NCBI GenBank assembly: GCA_010672585.1
Contig: JAAHGF010000008.1
Coordinates: forward strand, 391,401 to 455,400
Source of the DNA: Okeania sp. SIO1I7
GTDB lineage: Bacteria > Cyanobacteriota > Cyanobacteriia > Cyanobacteriales > Microcoleaceae
DNA: 64,000 nt
Direction of reading: 5' to 3'
The stretch's first letter is position 1. Each line of letters opens with the position of its first letter. The notes beneath the pieces were generated by a model. The model had not been told where the DNA came from. It saw only the letters and a list, made by a program, of their open reading frames with translations, and made no database searches. The translations under genes were made by a program, and so were the position numbers. Shown piece after piece: positions 9,836-18,445 of the stretch.

Positions 9836-10565
9836 AGAATTTGTTAGTATTATTCTGCAATTCTATATTTTTCCACAGGTATTTTAAATACAATTTACCA
9901 AGAGTTGTCAAAATAATTGTTCCAGCCTGAAAACTACCTTTTATAGTACCTGATATTTTTGAACGTCCGCCCTGACGACGACGATAACCAACAGGAATTT
10001 CAGTTATTTTTAAATCACATTCTACAGCTCTAGCTTGCATTTCTACCGTCCAACCAAAACCTCGGTCTTGCATTCTAATTCTCTCTAAACTAGACTTCCG
10101 AATTAAACGCAACGGTCCTAAATCTTGATACCAATATCCCCACCCTAAACCAATTAAAAAAGTAGCTAATTTATTACCAAAATTTTGTACGGGAGTCATC
10201 GCAGACCTACCTGCTTTTGTCGCACGGCGATCGCCTAATATTAAATCGTATTTATTAGTAGCAGTTAAAAATTTTGGTAGTTGTTTTAAATCATCACTAC
10301 CATCTCCATCACAAAATAAAATCCAGTCACATTCTACAGGTGTATTTTGGATGCCACACCAACAAGCTCTACCATAACCTGAGATGGGTTCTTTGATAAC
10401 TTTTGCACCTGCTTTTCTTGCTTTTTCTATACTTCTATCGGTGCTACCATTATCCACTACCATTATATTTTTTAGTCCGTAAAATTGTAATGACTTAATT
10501 ACATTTTTGATGGTAGATTCTTCATTCAAAACAGGAATAATTACGAATATTTTTTCTAAAAGCAT
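9789..10565 (-). CDS. Family 2 glycosyltransferase (dolichol-phosphate mannosyltransferase-like)
   Basis: The product transfers a sugar from a nucleotide donor, probably to a polyprenyl phosphate, at the cytoplasmic membrane face. It has the GT-A fold signatures FVIIPVLNEESTIKNVI, VVDNGSTD (donor binding) and LFCDGDGSDD (metal-binding DXD), then a QDLGPLRLIRK acceptor region and the terminal RRRQGGRSKISGT motif common in this subfamily. I chose the ATG at 10565 (MLLEKIFVIIPV) rather than the one ten codons upstream at 10595 because the upstream codons lie in a tandemly duplicated segment. The last dozen residues (RGVGESGSGGVGE) come from a heptamer tract, so the original stop was probably lost. 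The neighbouring GT-C gene on the same strand could use the lipid-linked sugar. Confidence 0.85.
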   Translation of the reverse strand: MLLEKIFVIIPVLNEESTIKNVIKSLQFYGLKNIMVVDNGSTDRSIEKARKAGAKVIKEPISGYGRACWCGIQNTPVECDWILFCDGDGSDDLKQLPKFLTATNKYDLILGDRRATKAGRSAMTPVQNFGNKLATFLIGLGWGYWYQDLGPLRLIRKSSLERIRMQDRGFGWTVEMQARAVECDLKITEIPVGYRRRQGGRSKISGTIKGSFQAGTIILTTLGKLYLKYLWKNIELQNNTNKFLSRGVGESGSGGVGE

Positions 10566-11087
10566 TTGTGGGAAATTTTTTTTATGAAAAATCAAGCAGT
10601 CAGCTTTTTCTACGCAATGCTACCCAAACAGCTTTTGAATAAATTAAGCCAGCATTTGTTGAACTTTTACTACATTTAAAAAATCGCTGATAGATGATAG
10701 CTGAACGCTGAAAGCTTCAAGATTTACGAATATTTTTTCTCAAAGCATTTGTTTGAATTTTTTTTATGAAAAATCAAGCAGTCAGCTTTTCCTGCAGAAT
10801 GCTACCCAAACAGCTTTTGAATAAATTAAGCCAGCATTTGTTGAACTTTTACTACATTTAAAAAATCGCTGATAGATGATAGCTGAACGCTGAAAGCTTC
10901 AAGATTTACGAATATTTTTTCTCAAAGCATTTGTTGGAAATTTTTTTTCTGAAAAATCAAGCAGTCAGCTTTTCCTGCGCAATGCTACCCAAACAGCTTT
11001 TGAATAAATTAAGCCAGCATTTGTTGCACTTTTACTACATTTAAAAAATCGCTGATAAATGATAGCTGAACGCTGAAATATTCAAGA
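10541..11087. repeat. 182/183-bp tandem repeat containing the 5' end of the GT2 gene
   Basis: The word TTACGAATATTTTTTCT begins at 10541, 10724 and 10906, giving steps of 183 and 182 bp. The first unit includes the start codon and first codons of the GT2 gene; the other two are upstream copies. The units also contain TAAGCCAGCATTTGTTG and GCTGATAGATGATAGCTGAA. The array ends at the 3' end of the DUF547 gene. Confidence 0.9.
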
Positions 11088-11942
11088 TTATTGAACATTC
11101 AAAGACCAATCATAGTCAGAATATTTGACTTGATAACCACCCTGTTTTAAATACTTTTTATCGTCAGGATTTACATATTTATGAGCATAATTTACGATTG
11201 ACGTTTCTGTTGTATTCAAACCATCAATATTTGGCTCTTGACCATAAGTTTTTTCATAATCTTCACCGAACCATTTGAAAATTGAAGAAAAATAAACAGC
11301 ATTATTTTCACGGTCAATTCCGAAGCCTTGATTATTAATGAGAAACTTGTTAGCTTGGTCATCTAGTTGTTGTTCCAATTGATTACCAGTATAAGCTTCT
11401 CGTCTTAGAGGAGGACAACTTATTGCAGCACAAACTAAAGCAACATGAATTCCTGGTTCATTAAATTCTTTCCTTAAAATCTGATGTTCGATATGGTCTA
11501 ATGTCAACTTTTCTCCAACAATATCAAACTTACGAATCTTCCAAACACCAATAATATTTCTAATACTTTTAGTAGGGTAATTATCAATAATAGATTCTAG
11601 AGTAAAAGAGTTATAAGCATTAACTAAAAAAGAGATTTTTTCTGCGTCTGTCCAAGAATCATAAGTGCTTGGCATTACCGCTCCAATAGCAGCATTAAAT
11701 TCATCAAGTTTTTGCCTATTTTCTTTTAATCTTTCGTAGTCAACTAACCCTTCTGCGTTGACATATTCCTTTAAAATTGAGTTGTAGTTTTGATAATTAA
11801 ATGGTTGAGCTGAAGTAGCAGTAGATTCTTGTGTCTCTTGATTTTTTTCCCCTAGATTTGTCGGACTATTCAATCCACCACAGCTAGCTAAAAATATCAG
11901 TAGCGGTAAGAAAAATAATAACTTCTTAATTTGATATCTCAT
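11088..11942 (-). CDS. DUF547 domain lipoprotein
   Basis: A 284-residue protein with a lipoprotein signal peptide (hydrophobic residues 9-20 ending in the lipobox LASC, Cys21), so it should be membrane-anchored outside the cytoplasm. A Ser/Thr/Gln-rich linker leads to a DUF547 domain from about residue 50: VNAYNSFTLESIIDNYP, VGEKLTLDHIEHQILR, and the strongly conserved HVALVCAAISCPPLRREAY with two Cys. The function of DUF547 is not established. It stands alone; a poorly conserved repeat-rich 2-kb region lies upstream. Confidence 0.85.
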   Translation of the reverse strand: MRYQIKKLLFFLPLLIFLASCGGLNSPTNLGEKNQETQESTATSAQPFNYQNYNSILKEYVNAEGLVDYERLKENRQKLDEFNAAIGAVMPSTYDSWTDAEKISFLVNAYNSFTLESIIDNYPTKSIRNIIGVWKIRKFDIVGEKLTLDHIEHQILRKEFNEPGIHVALVCAAISCPPLRREAYTGNQLEQQLDDQANKFLINNQGFGIDRENNAVYFSSIFKWFGEDYEKTYGQEPNIDGLNTTETSIVNYAHKYVNPDDKKYLKQGGYQVKYSDYDWSLNVQ

Positions 11943-12497
11943 AAATTATTCTGCCATTGATATTAATTTCATTCCATATAGCAGAAGAAATAGGGAAGAA
12001 GGAAGAAGGAAAAATCTTGCTTTGTCTGGGTTTTAAGCTTTTGATATATCCTAATCTTTACTTCGACTACTATATCTATTGCTATATCTATGAAAAACTA
12101 ACCGCATGAGTAACCTGTGAGACTTAGATTAATTTTGACTTAAATCAATAGAAATCTCCAGAAAAGAGGGAGTAGGAAGTAGAAAGTAGGGGGAAATAAT
12201 TGATACAGCAGATTCCAAGTATATGAAGTACAGATATTAATAATTAAATGTTCCCAGTCCGAGCATCTTGCTCGCGAGGAAGCATCTTGCTCGCGCGGGT
12301 GTACCTCACCAAAGTGGAATCCGCTGTAATTTATGTGTGATGATTGATTTTATTTTTTGGGTGCATCTCAATTTTGAATAAAGCCAAAAATTTATCGCTT
12401 TTAGGGAATAGGGAATAGGAAAAAAGGTAAACATTTCCTACGGAATGCTGCGCAAACAGCTATTAGCAGTCAGCTATCAGCAATCAATAAAATAATT

Positions 12498-12786
<289 letters not shown>

Positions 12787-12790
12787 AATT

Positions 12791-13081
12791 AGGGTTTGCG
12801 CTTCACTAGTCTTTTAGTAGGGGTAGGAGACAACCCACCCACTGGCCCCTCCCAACCCACCCCTAGCCTCTCCCCCTCCCAGGAGGGGAGGGGAAGACAG
12901 GAGAAATTGGAATGAGCGAGGAGGTAGGAGTAAGAATTGTAAGAGTGATTTTTCTGCCCAACTATGCGCCTAAAATACTAACTTTTTGAGCATGAAGAGC
13001 TGATTCCCAGACACTTTTTGAGACCCCAAAAATGCACTTGCCTTTATATATCAATGCTTTTAGATTTAATCAGCAAGCCCT
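12791..13081. mobile_element. MITE-like element, family C, second adjacent copy
   Basis: Same ends as its neighbour, flanked by AATT at 12787-12790 and 13082-13085. The two copies differ internally (length of the GACAGGA tract, and AACTATGCGCC versus CATAATCATCC), so they are not a simple recent duplication of one another. Confidence 0.8.
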
Positions 13082-13321
13082 AATTACTTCTCAGGTTGGC
13101 AAAGGAGACTTTGACAGTAACTTTTTATTCAAACTAAATTTAAAAGGTTTTTTATCTTTCCCAACATTAATAACTGATAGCTAATAACTGATGGCTAAAT
13201 GCTTACGAAAAAAGTACTTTTGCAAATATGAGATGCACCCTATTTTTTATTACTAGAGATGTCTAATATTCAGTAGTCAGTAATTAGTAGCCAGTAGTTC
13301 AACAATTAATAATTAATAATT

Positions 13322-13597
13322 ACCGAATAATTAATAATTAATAATTAATAATTAAATAATTCGCGCCTTGACACCGACCCTTTTAAGGGGAAAAAAAGCG
13401 GTCGCTCTTCGCAGCTTCCCGTAGGGTGGGATGGCTCCGAAACCTGCGCTGTCCGACCATCGACCAAGAAAAGACAATATTCCTTATATTCAATTCCGTA
13501 ACGGTTAAAACCCGAGGTAATTATCCATGATCCATGATCCATGATCCATGATCCATGATCCATGATCCATGATCCATGATCCATTATCCATTAATGA
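13322..13597. repeat. Dispersed repeat family E with an octamer tract
   Basis: Same ends and core as the copy at 5620. The ATTATCAATT-type right end is replaced by about eight copies of the octamer ATCCATGA. A 79-codon minus-strand open frame across it (Met-Asp-His-Gly-Ser-Trp repeats) is repeat-derived and not a gene. Confidence 0.75.
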
Positions 13598-13805
13598 ACT
13601 CTTCTTTTCAAGGAGAGGATTGACGCGGAGCGTGAAAATTTTTTCTTATTTCTCCTTTATATAGAATCTGGTTATACAGTATATTGTTATAATTCTATCC
13701 ACACTTCAATCTCCTCTACTCCCCTACTCCCCTACTCTCCCAACTATATAATAAGTATTCAACCGGATTTGATATTAAAGCGGAGGCTTTAGACAACAAC
13801 TTCTC

Positions 13806-14040
13806 GGTAATATTATCTCAGTTTAGTTAGTGATGAAAAAACCCATCCTCTCACTTCAACGGCAAATCTTTAGTCAGTAATTAGTAAGTAATATTATCTC
13901 AATTTAATTAGTGATGAAAAAACCTATCCTCTCACTTCAATAGCAAATCTTTAGTTAGTAATTAGTAGTCAGTAATTAGCAAGTAATATTATCTCAGTTT
14001 AGTTAGTGATGAAAAAACCCATCCTCTCACTTCAACAGCA
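13806..14040. repeat. Small tandem repeat (about 80-98 bp units)
   Basis: Three copies of a segment starting GTAATATTATCTCAGTTTAG and ending with CCATCCTCTCACTTCAAC, starting near 13807, 13888 and 13986, separated by variable TTAGTAATTAGTAGTCAG spacers. Nothing suggests coding function. Confidence 0.75.
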
Positions 14041-14189
14041 AATATTTCTATTTTCTCCACTCCCTACTCACCTACTCCCTTATTTATCAGTATTCAAAAA
14101 ATATTTAGGAGGCGATCGCTCCTATACAAAAAAAGTAAGCGATCGCTATCTTTACTCATCCCTAATTATAGAAAAAATTAGGGGTAAAA

Positions 14190-14218
14190 TTAATCCACTC
14201 TTTCTAATTGCCAGAGAA
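14190..14218 (-). CDS. 3' exon of the intron-split small DNA-binding-like gene
   Basis: These 29 nt follow the 3' end of the group II intron. Joined to the upstream exon (last coding nt 16577) they continue its frame exactly: the split codon A|TT gives Ile, then Leu-Trp-Gln-Leu-Glu-Arg-Val-Asp and a TAA. The completed protein ends REGNQILWQLERVD, far more natural than the unspliced SAIRFC tail. Confidence 0.75.
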
Positions 14219-14258
14219 GTTAAACTAAGCAATTCTATCACCAGAAATGCTCGTCTCC

Positions 14259-14292
14259 AAAACCGGACGTGAGACTTTCACCTCATCCGGCT
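14259..14292 (-). ncRNA. Group II intron domain V
   Basis: The minus-strand sequence begins GAGCCGGATGAGG, has the GAAA tetraloop and closes with CTCACGTCCGGTTTT. The catalytic AGC triad and tetraloop of the domain V hairpin are intact, which argues that the ribozyme core is still functional even though the maturase RT motif is not. Confidence 0.85.
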
Positions 14293-14404
14293 CCTCAGTG
14301 ATTTGGCTCCAATCAAAATGAGCACCTCTACCACTATTTTTAGCAGTTTTCAGATCGTAGCAATGTATATGCAATAGTAAATGGCATCCAACACTTTTCC
14401 CTTC

Positions 14405-15829
14405 TTAAGTTGAATGAAAGTCCTTTTGCCTGCTCCAATAAAACCAGTCCTTGTTAACATTCTCCTGTCTAACAAGAGGAACTTCTGTGTGTTTCAACAG
14501 CTTCACTCGACTGCCATCCTCATAACTACACGAAAATTCCTTTCTGTTTTCTCCAGTATGCCAATACTTTTGAGAAATCCAGTCATTATTTTTATTGGAA
14601 TGTCTTCTTCTTGCCCAACGCCAGAGTTTTTGGTGGACTAAATGATCCAAATCCCTAAAGGTTTTCTTACTCACCACCGCCGAATAATAGTTGACCCAAT
14701 CCCGAATAATAGGATTAAGCCTTCTAATTAAAACAGCTTGTGGTGCAGACTTATGTCGGTCGATCACCTCAGCAATTTGACGATAATGACTCCTCATACT
14801 CTGGTCACTTGGTTTGACCTCAGTTTTAAAACCAAGCTTACCTTGATTTTTGCCCACCTCATATTGTCTGATGTTGAACCCCAAGAAATTAAACCCTGGT
14901 TTTTCTCCACCATACCCATATAGAGTATGAACCACTCTTGTTTCACTTGGTTTTAACTCCAGCCCTATTTCAGACAACCACTCTCCAACCTTTACTAAGC
15001 ATTTTTGAACCACATCTATATCTTTGTGAGCGATCGCCAAACTACTACCATAGCGAACCAAACCCAAGTATTCACTCCTATCCACCCTTGATATCTCATA
15101 CCCGTTTTCCACAGATTGAAAATCAAAAATTTCAGCATACTCCTTGATTTGCTCCTCCATACCATGAAGAGCCACATTTGCCAGAAATGAAGAAATAACC
15201 CCACCCCTTGCCATCTGCTCCTCCGTTGGAAACAAGCCTTCCCCATCCATCACACCACTCTTTAACCAAGCTTTGATTTTTCGACGCAATGTAGGATAAG
15301 TGCCCAGCTTTTCCAGTAATAGTTCGTAATTAATACCCTGAGAAGACTTAGCTATGTCAGCCTCAAGCACATACTTAGGCTCCAGCTTGACAAAACCAAA
15401 AATTGCTTCTACGGCATCTTGAGGCGATCGCCCCGGCCTAAACCCATAAAAACTAGATTCAAAAATAGCCTCCCATTCTGGCTCCAGAGCCATCTTGACA
15501 AGTATTTGTAGAGCGTAGTCCTCAATAGTGCCTCTCCTAGACTTAACCTTGCCAGTTATGTCCAAAGTTTCAGCCAAAGCAAACAGCTTTTCCGAAGACA
15601 AAATTTTCTCACTCTGGTTATCTTGAATTACCCCACGCACCGCCAATAACTTAGCGTACCAGGACTTCAGCAAAGTTTTTTGGGGCTTACGAAATGCAAC
15701 AAAATCACGACTCTCAGAGGCTCTGTAGATTCTGTCCTGTAACTTAAAGACCTGACGCTCAACCTTTAACCAGTTAATATCGCGCCATTCCTGCCATTCC
15801 ACCGTAGTCTTCAAACTCGTATTGGACAT
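14405..15829 (-). CDS. ltrA: Group II intron maturase/reverse transcriptase with degenerate catalytic motif
   Basis: This 474-residue intron-encoded protein helps the intron RNA fold and splice. The RT part shows the family blocks SSFYGFRPGRSPQDAV (residues about 125-140), LEADIAKSS (about 155-163, first catalytic Asp kept) and ARGGVISSFLANVALHG (about 207-223). The hallmark YADD box is LVRYGSSLAIAHKD here: Tyr260-Gly-Ser-Ser replaces Tyr-Ala-Asp-Asp, so both catalytic aspartates are missing. The usual FDNID stretch after the first Asp is also changed (SSQGIN). The maturase X domain is present (LNPIIRDWVNYYSAV, KLWRWARRRHSNKN). The protein ends at FYWSRQKDFHST, about where an HNH endonuclease would start, so that domain is absent. 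Inferred: a splicing-only maturase. Confidence 0.85.
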   Translation of the reverse strand: MSNTSLKTTVEWQEWRDINWLKVERQVFKLQDRIYRASESRDFVAFRKPQKTLLKSWYAKLLAVRGVIQDNQSEKILSSEKLFALAETLDITGKVKSRRGTIEDYALQILVKMALEPEWEAIFESSFYGFRPGRSPQDAVEAIFGFVKLEPKYVLEADIAKSSQGINYELLLEKLGTYPTLRRKIKAWLKSGVMDGEGLFPTEEQMARGGVISSFLANVALHGMEEQIKEYAEIFDFQSVENGYEISRVDRSEYLGLVRYGSSLAIAHKDIDVVQKCLVKVGEWLSEIGLELKPSETRVVHTLYGYGGEKPGFNFLGFNIRQYEVGKNQGKLGFKTEVKPSDQSMRSHYRQIAEVIDRHKSAPQAVLIRRLNPIIRDWVNYYSAVVSKKTFRDLDHLVHQKLWRWARRRHSNKNNDWISQKYWHTGENRKEFSCSYEDGSRVKLLKHTEVPLVRQENVNKDWFYWSRQKDFHST

Positions 15830-16576
15830 TTCTATTACCTAATCAAACTCTACATTCCAAATCACCGTGTGTCCGTCAGCCTATCCCATTACATTAAATA
15901 AGGGCCTTTGCTTCTGACACAATCCTTCCCAATCAAACATCCGGTTAGCACCTACTTGATTCAGTTATCAGTTATCGGTTAGCCTCCTATCGGAGGAACT
16001 TCGTTAACAGTTATCATCAGTCAGTTACTATACTCTAAAAACGAGTTGTAGCACTCGCCATATGAGCCTCTTAAATATAGTCACGGCAAGAATTTAACTT
16101 TTGGCTTTTGACTTTTGACTTCTGACTTCTAAATAACTATTCAAGAGTTTTTCATGGGTTACTTCGTTCCAAATGACCTTATTTATATACCTTTAGGATG
16201 ATGCTTTACGCCGGGTTTAGGGGAAGTGCTTATTAGCCGAACCAAATCTCGCTAACTCCCTATCCTGTGCCTTTTGGCTCCAGTGTCACAGCTTCTTTCA
16301 CTGGTTGAAAATTACGACGCTTCAATTACATCTTCGCTTTTCGCTATCCAATGGGTATTGTGCTCGATGGAAACTCATTTAAGCTCAGAGCTTTACCACC
16401 TTTTTACCCCGCTTTACGGATTGGTCGCTACTCGCTACCGTAGGGGTAATGCTGTCAACCCTGCACCTGGGCGGAAGGAATCTCACCTCCAAGGCCATTT
16501 AGTTATAAGGCTGATGGCCTTACTCTACTCACGTCTTAACCTGATGGCCTTAACTTTTAGCAGAAACGAATCGCAC

Positions 16577-16817
16577 TTTGGTTGCCTTCACGACGTACTC
16601 TAGATACAACCCAGTTCCGCCAGACCCAATGGTCTCCACGACTGGTAACAGCACTGGCATTGATGTCCATTAAATCTGCTAACTCTGAGCTGGTGATTAG
16701 ATAGCCTTTACTGGCCACTTCATCAGCTATGTGTAAGGTTTCAATTAAGTTGCGCAATTGCCCAACCCTCTGCTCCCTGGGCATATTTTCGAGTAATTCG
16801 TTAGTTGTGTCATTCAT
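16577..16817 (-). CDS. 5' exon of a small winged-helix/HTH-like protein split by the intron
   Basis: Minus-strand ATG at 16817, 80 full codons before the intron. It reads MNDTTNELLENMPREQRVGQ... with a helix-turn-helix-like stretch SSELADLMDINASAVTSRG followed by HWVWRNWVVSRVRREGNQ. Spliced to the 29-nt 3' exon it gives an 89-residue protein. The pattern of a recognition helix followed by an aromatic wing suggests a small DNA-binding protein, but I cannot name the family and no target is visible. Without splicing, the frame would run six codons into the intron and end in SAIRFC. Whether expression depends on splicing is inferred from this layout. Confidence 0.75.
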
Positions 16818-17460
16818 GGTAATTTTCAGAATTATGTGGTCAGATACTACGGCTTACGATTCTATCGTTTTGTTACCAATCTTGCTTAATTAGTTTTGAA
16901 TATTCTAGGCTAACTCTGGTTGAGAATTGCCGTTAGAGGTGAAAGATTGTTTTCTCCTCACAACTTTTTTTAAGCTTAAGACTGGTTTTAATATAGTATA
17001 AAGTTATGTCTATAAATAGGAGATCATTGTTCCTTGAAATTACAAATATCATCTGAAAGCTGATTTTTTTTATTTCTCTATATCCCGCAGAACTTTCTTT
17101 TGCTTTCAACAAGTCCACATTTTGAATATTTTTTCTTTTGTAGATATTCTTTATCAGTATCAATACTAAAAGGACTATTTTGGCCTGATATTTGACAGCT
17201 TAAACTTTTTTAATAGTTAAATGAATATTTAGAAGAGTCAGGGGTATTTTATGACTACTTTCTATTAAAAATATCCCTTTCAGTAATATTATCTTTACGT
17301 TCGCTACGTTCGCTATTTTTGAGTTGACTAAAAAATCATGTGTATAGGCGAACTGCCCCCAATGCTTTTACTATATCAAAATTTTTTCTAGTGCGCAACC
17401 TTAATTTCATCCGCCACGCCATTTTCCTGGAGTGCTGACCAGAATGAAAAAACAAAGTAA

Positions 17461-17696
17461 TATCATGTCCGGCTGAATAGTTATAAATAAACGACTCAGT
17501 CCTCAGGAGGAAAGAAAGAAGAAGAAAGAGAAAGTTTTTTTATCACTAGACATCTCCAAAAATCAAAAAGACAATCAATTCTTATCCATAAATTATCAAT
17601 TGTTCCCCTCCTGGGAGGGGTTAGGGGTGGGTTCCCTGTTCCCTGTTCCCTGTTCCCTCTTTTCTGGAGAGGTCTACTAATTATCGGGACATGATA
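17461..17696. mobile_element. MITE-like element, family D
   Basis: Left end TATCATGTCCGGCTGAATAG, right end TCGGGACATGATATA. It shares TGAATA.TTATAAATAA with the inverted end of the copy at 23222. Between 16818 and 17460 I see no convincing gene; a 76-codon minus-strand frame at 16933-17163 has no supporting features. Confidence 0.7.
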
Positions 17697-17713
17697 TAAA
17701 AGGTAATTTGAAC

Positions 17714-17897
17714 GTAAGCATTCAGCCGTCAGCCATCAGCTATCAGCTATTGCTTTTAGTTTAGGAGAAAAGCTTTATTAATTGTCTTACGACAAAAGTT
17801 GCCTCCTTTGCCCTTAAAGTCTATTTTAGTTTAAACACTGTCCTTAAAAGAAACACTCTTGTTGCTGATAGCTGACGGCTAATAGCTGAATGCTTAC
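17714..17897. mobile_element. MITE-like element, family B
   Basis: Left end GTAAGCATTCAGCCGTCAGC and right end GCTGAATGCTTAC are inverted repeats; the inside matches the copy at 5392 over most of its length (AAGCTTTATTAATTGTCTTA, GTTTAAACACTGTCC). It lies 17 bp from the family D element. Confidence 0.8.
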
Positions 17898-17911
17898 ATT
17901 TGAACTATTTT

Positions 17912-18000
17912 AGGACTTACGCAGATACGCTATATATAGTACTCATAACTATTGTCCAATAGTTACTGGACTCTATACACAGTTTCTTTGCGTAAGTCCT
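17912..18000. mobile_element. MITE-like element, family F (ends AGGACTTACGCA)
   Basis: An 89-bp element with perfect inverted ends AGGACTTACGCA and TGCGTAAGTCCT. A palindrome AACTATTGTCCAATAGTT sits in the centre (17947-17964). The same palindrome core appears in every unit of the 74-bp array at 60671. Fragments with the same end occur at 3264, 32005, 34971, 35191 and 35406. 18001-18445 shows no gene. Confidence 0.75.
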
Positions 18001-18445
18001 GACTATTATTACTATTACAGCAGCTTTGATGATTGAAAGAACATACAGACTTTGGCTTAAAAAAACTATGCTGAGGTGATACTAAATCTGGTTAATTACA
18101 AGAGTGAGACAAAAGGCAGGAGGCAAAAAGTTGAGGATGGCTTGGGAAAAACTAGCTTTTTATCAGTGGATTTGGTATGAATGACTTTAACAATGGCTGT
18201 CTATAAATTTTTAAGAATTAATAAAAAATTAAGTCTGCTAAAATAACTAAAAGTTAAGTTATTGTAGGAAAATACTGGCAATTTTTGGTAACAATAATTT
18301 ATAACAGTTTGTGTATAATAAAAGTTATACATAAATATAGTCATATATAGTCAAGTGATGTCAAATATCTCCGTTTATTTGTACAAAAGAGCGCCTTTAT
18401 ATTTGACAAAATTTAATAACTCAAAGGCCATATGTTTAATAGTAT

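Larger units (their letters stand above)
14219..16576 (-). mobile_element. Group II intron with an encoded maturase
   Basis: The intron is about 2358 nt, on the minus strand. It starts with GTGCGATTCG at 16576, matching the bacterial group II 5' consensus GUGYG, and ends ...TTAGTTTAAC at 14219 (consensus AY). A domain V hairpin (GAGCCGGATGAGGTGAAAGT and complement) lies about 40 nt before the 3' end, followed by a domain VI-like segment. The last seven exon nt AACCAAA (16583-16577, IBS1) are perfectly complementary to TTTGGTT at 16246-16240 in domain I, a good EBS1. The 474-residue maturase lies in the loop between domains I-III and V. Splicing would restore a complete small protein. Retrohoming ability is doubtful because the RT active site is altered. 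Confidence 0.85.

Noticed and set aside
13345-13584. 79-codon frame with repeated MDHGSWI
   Set aside because: Made of the octamer ATCCATGA inside a family E repeat.
14006-14272. 88-codon plus-strand frame starting MMKKPILSLQQQ
   Set aside because: Starts in a small tandem repeat and runs antisense over the intron domains V and VI.
16933-17163. 76-codon minus-strand frame upstream of the intron-split gene
   Set aside because: AT-rich random-looking sequence, no ribosome-binding site, no recognisable motif.
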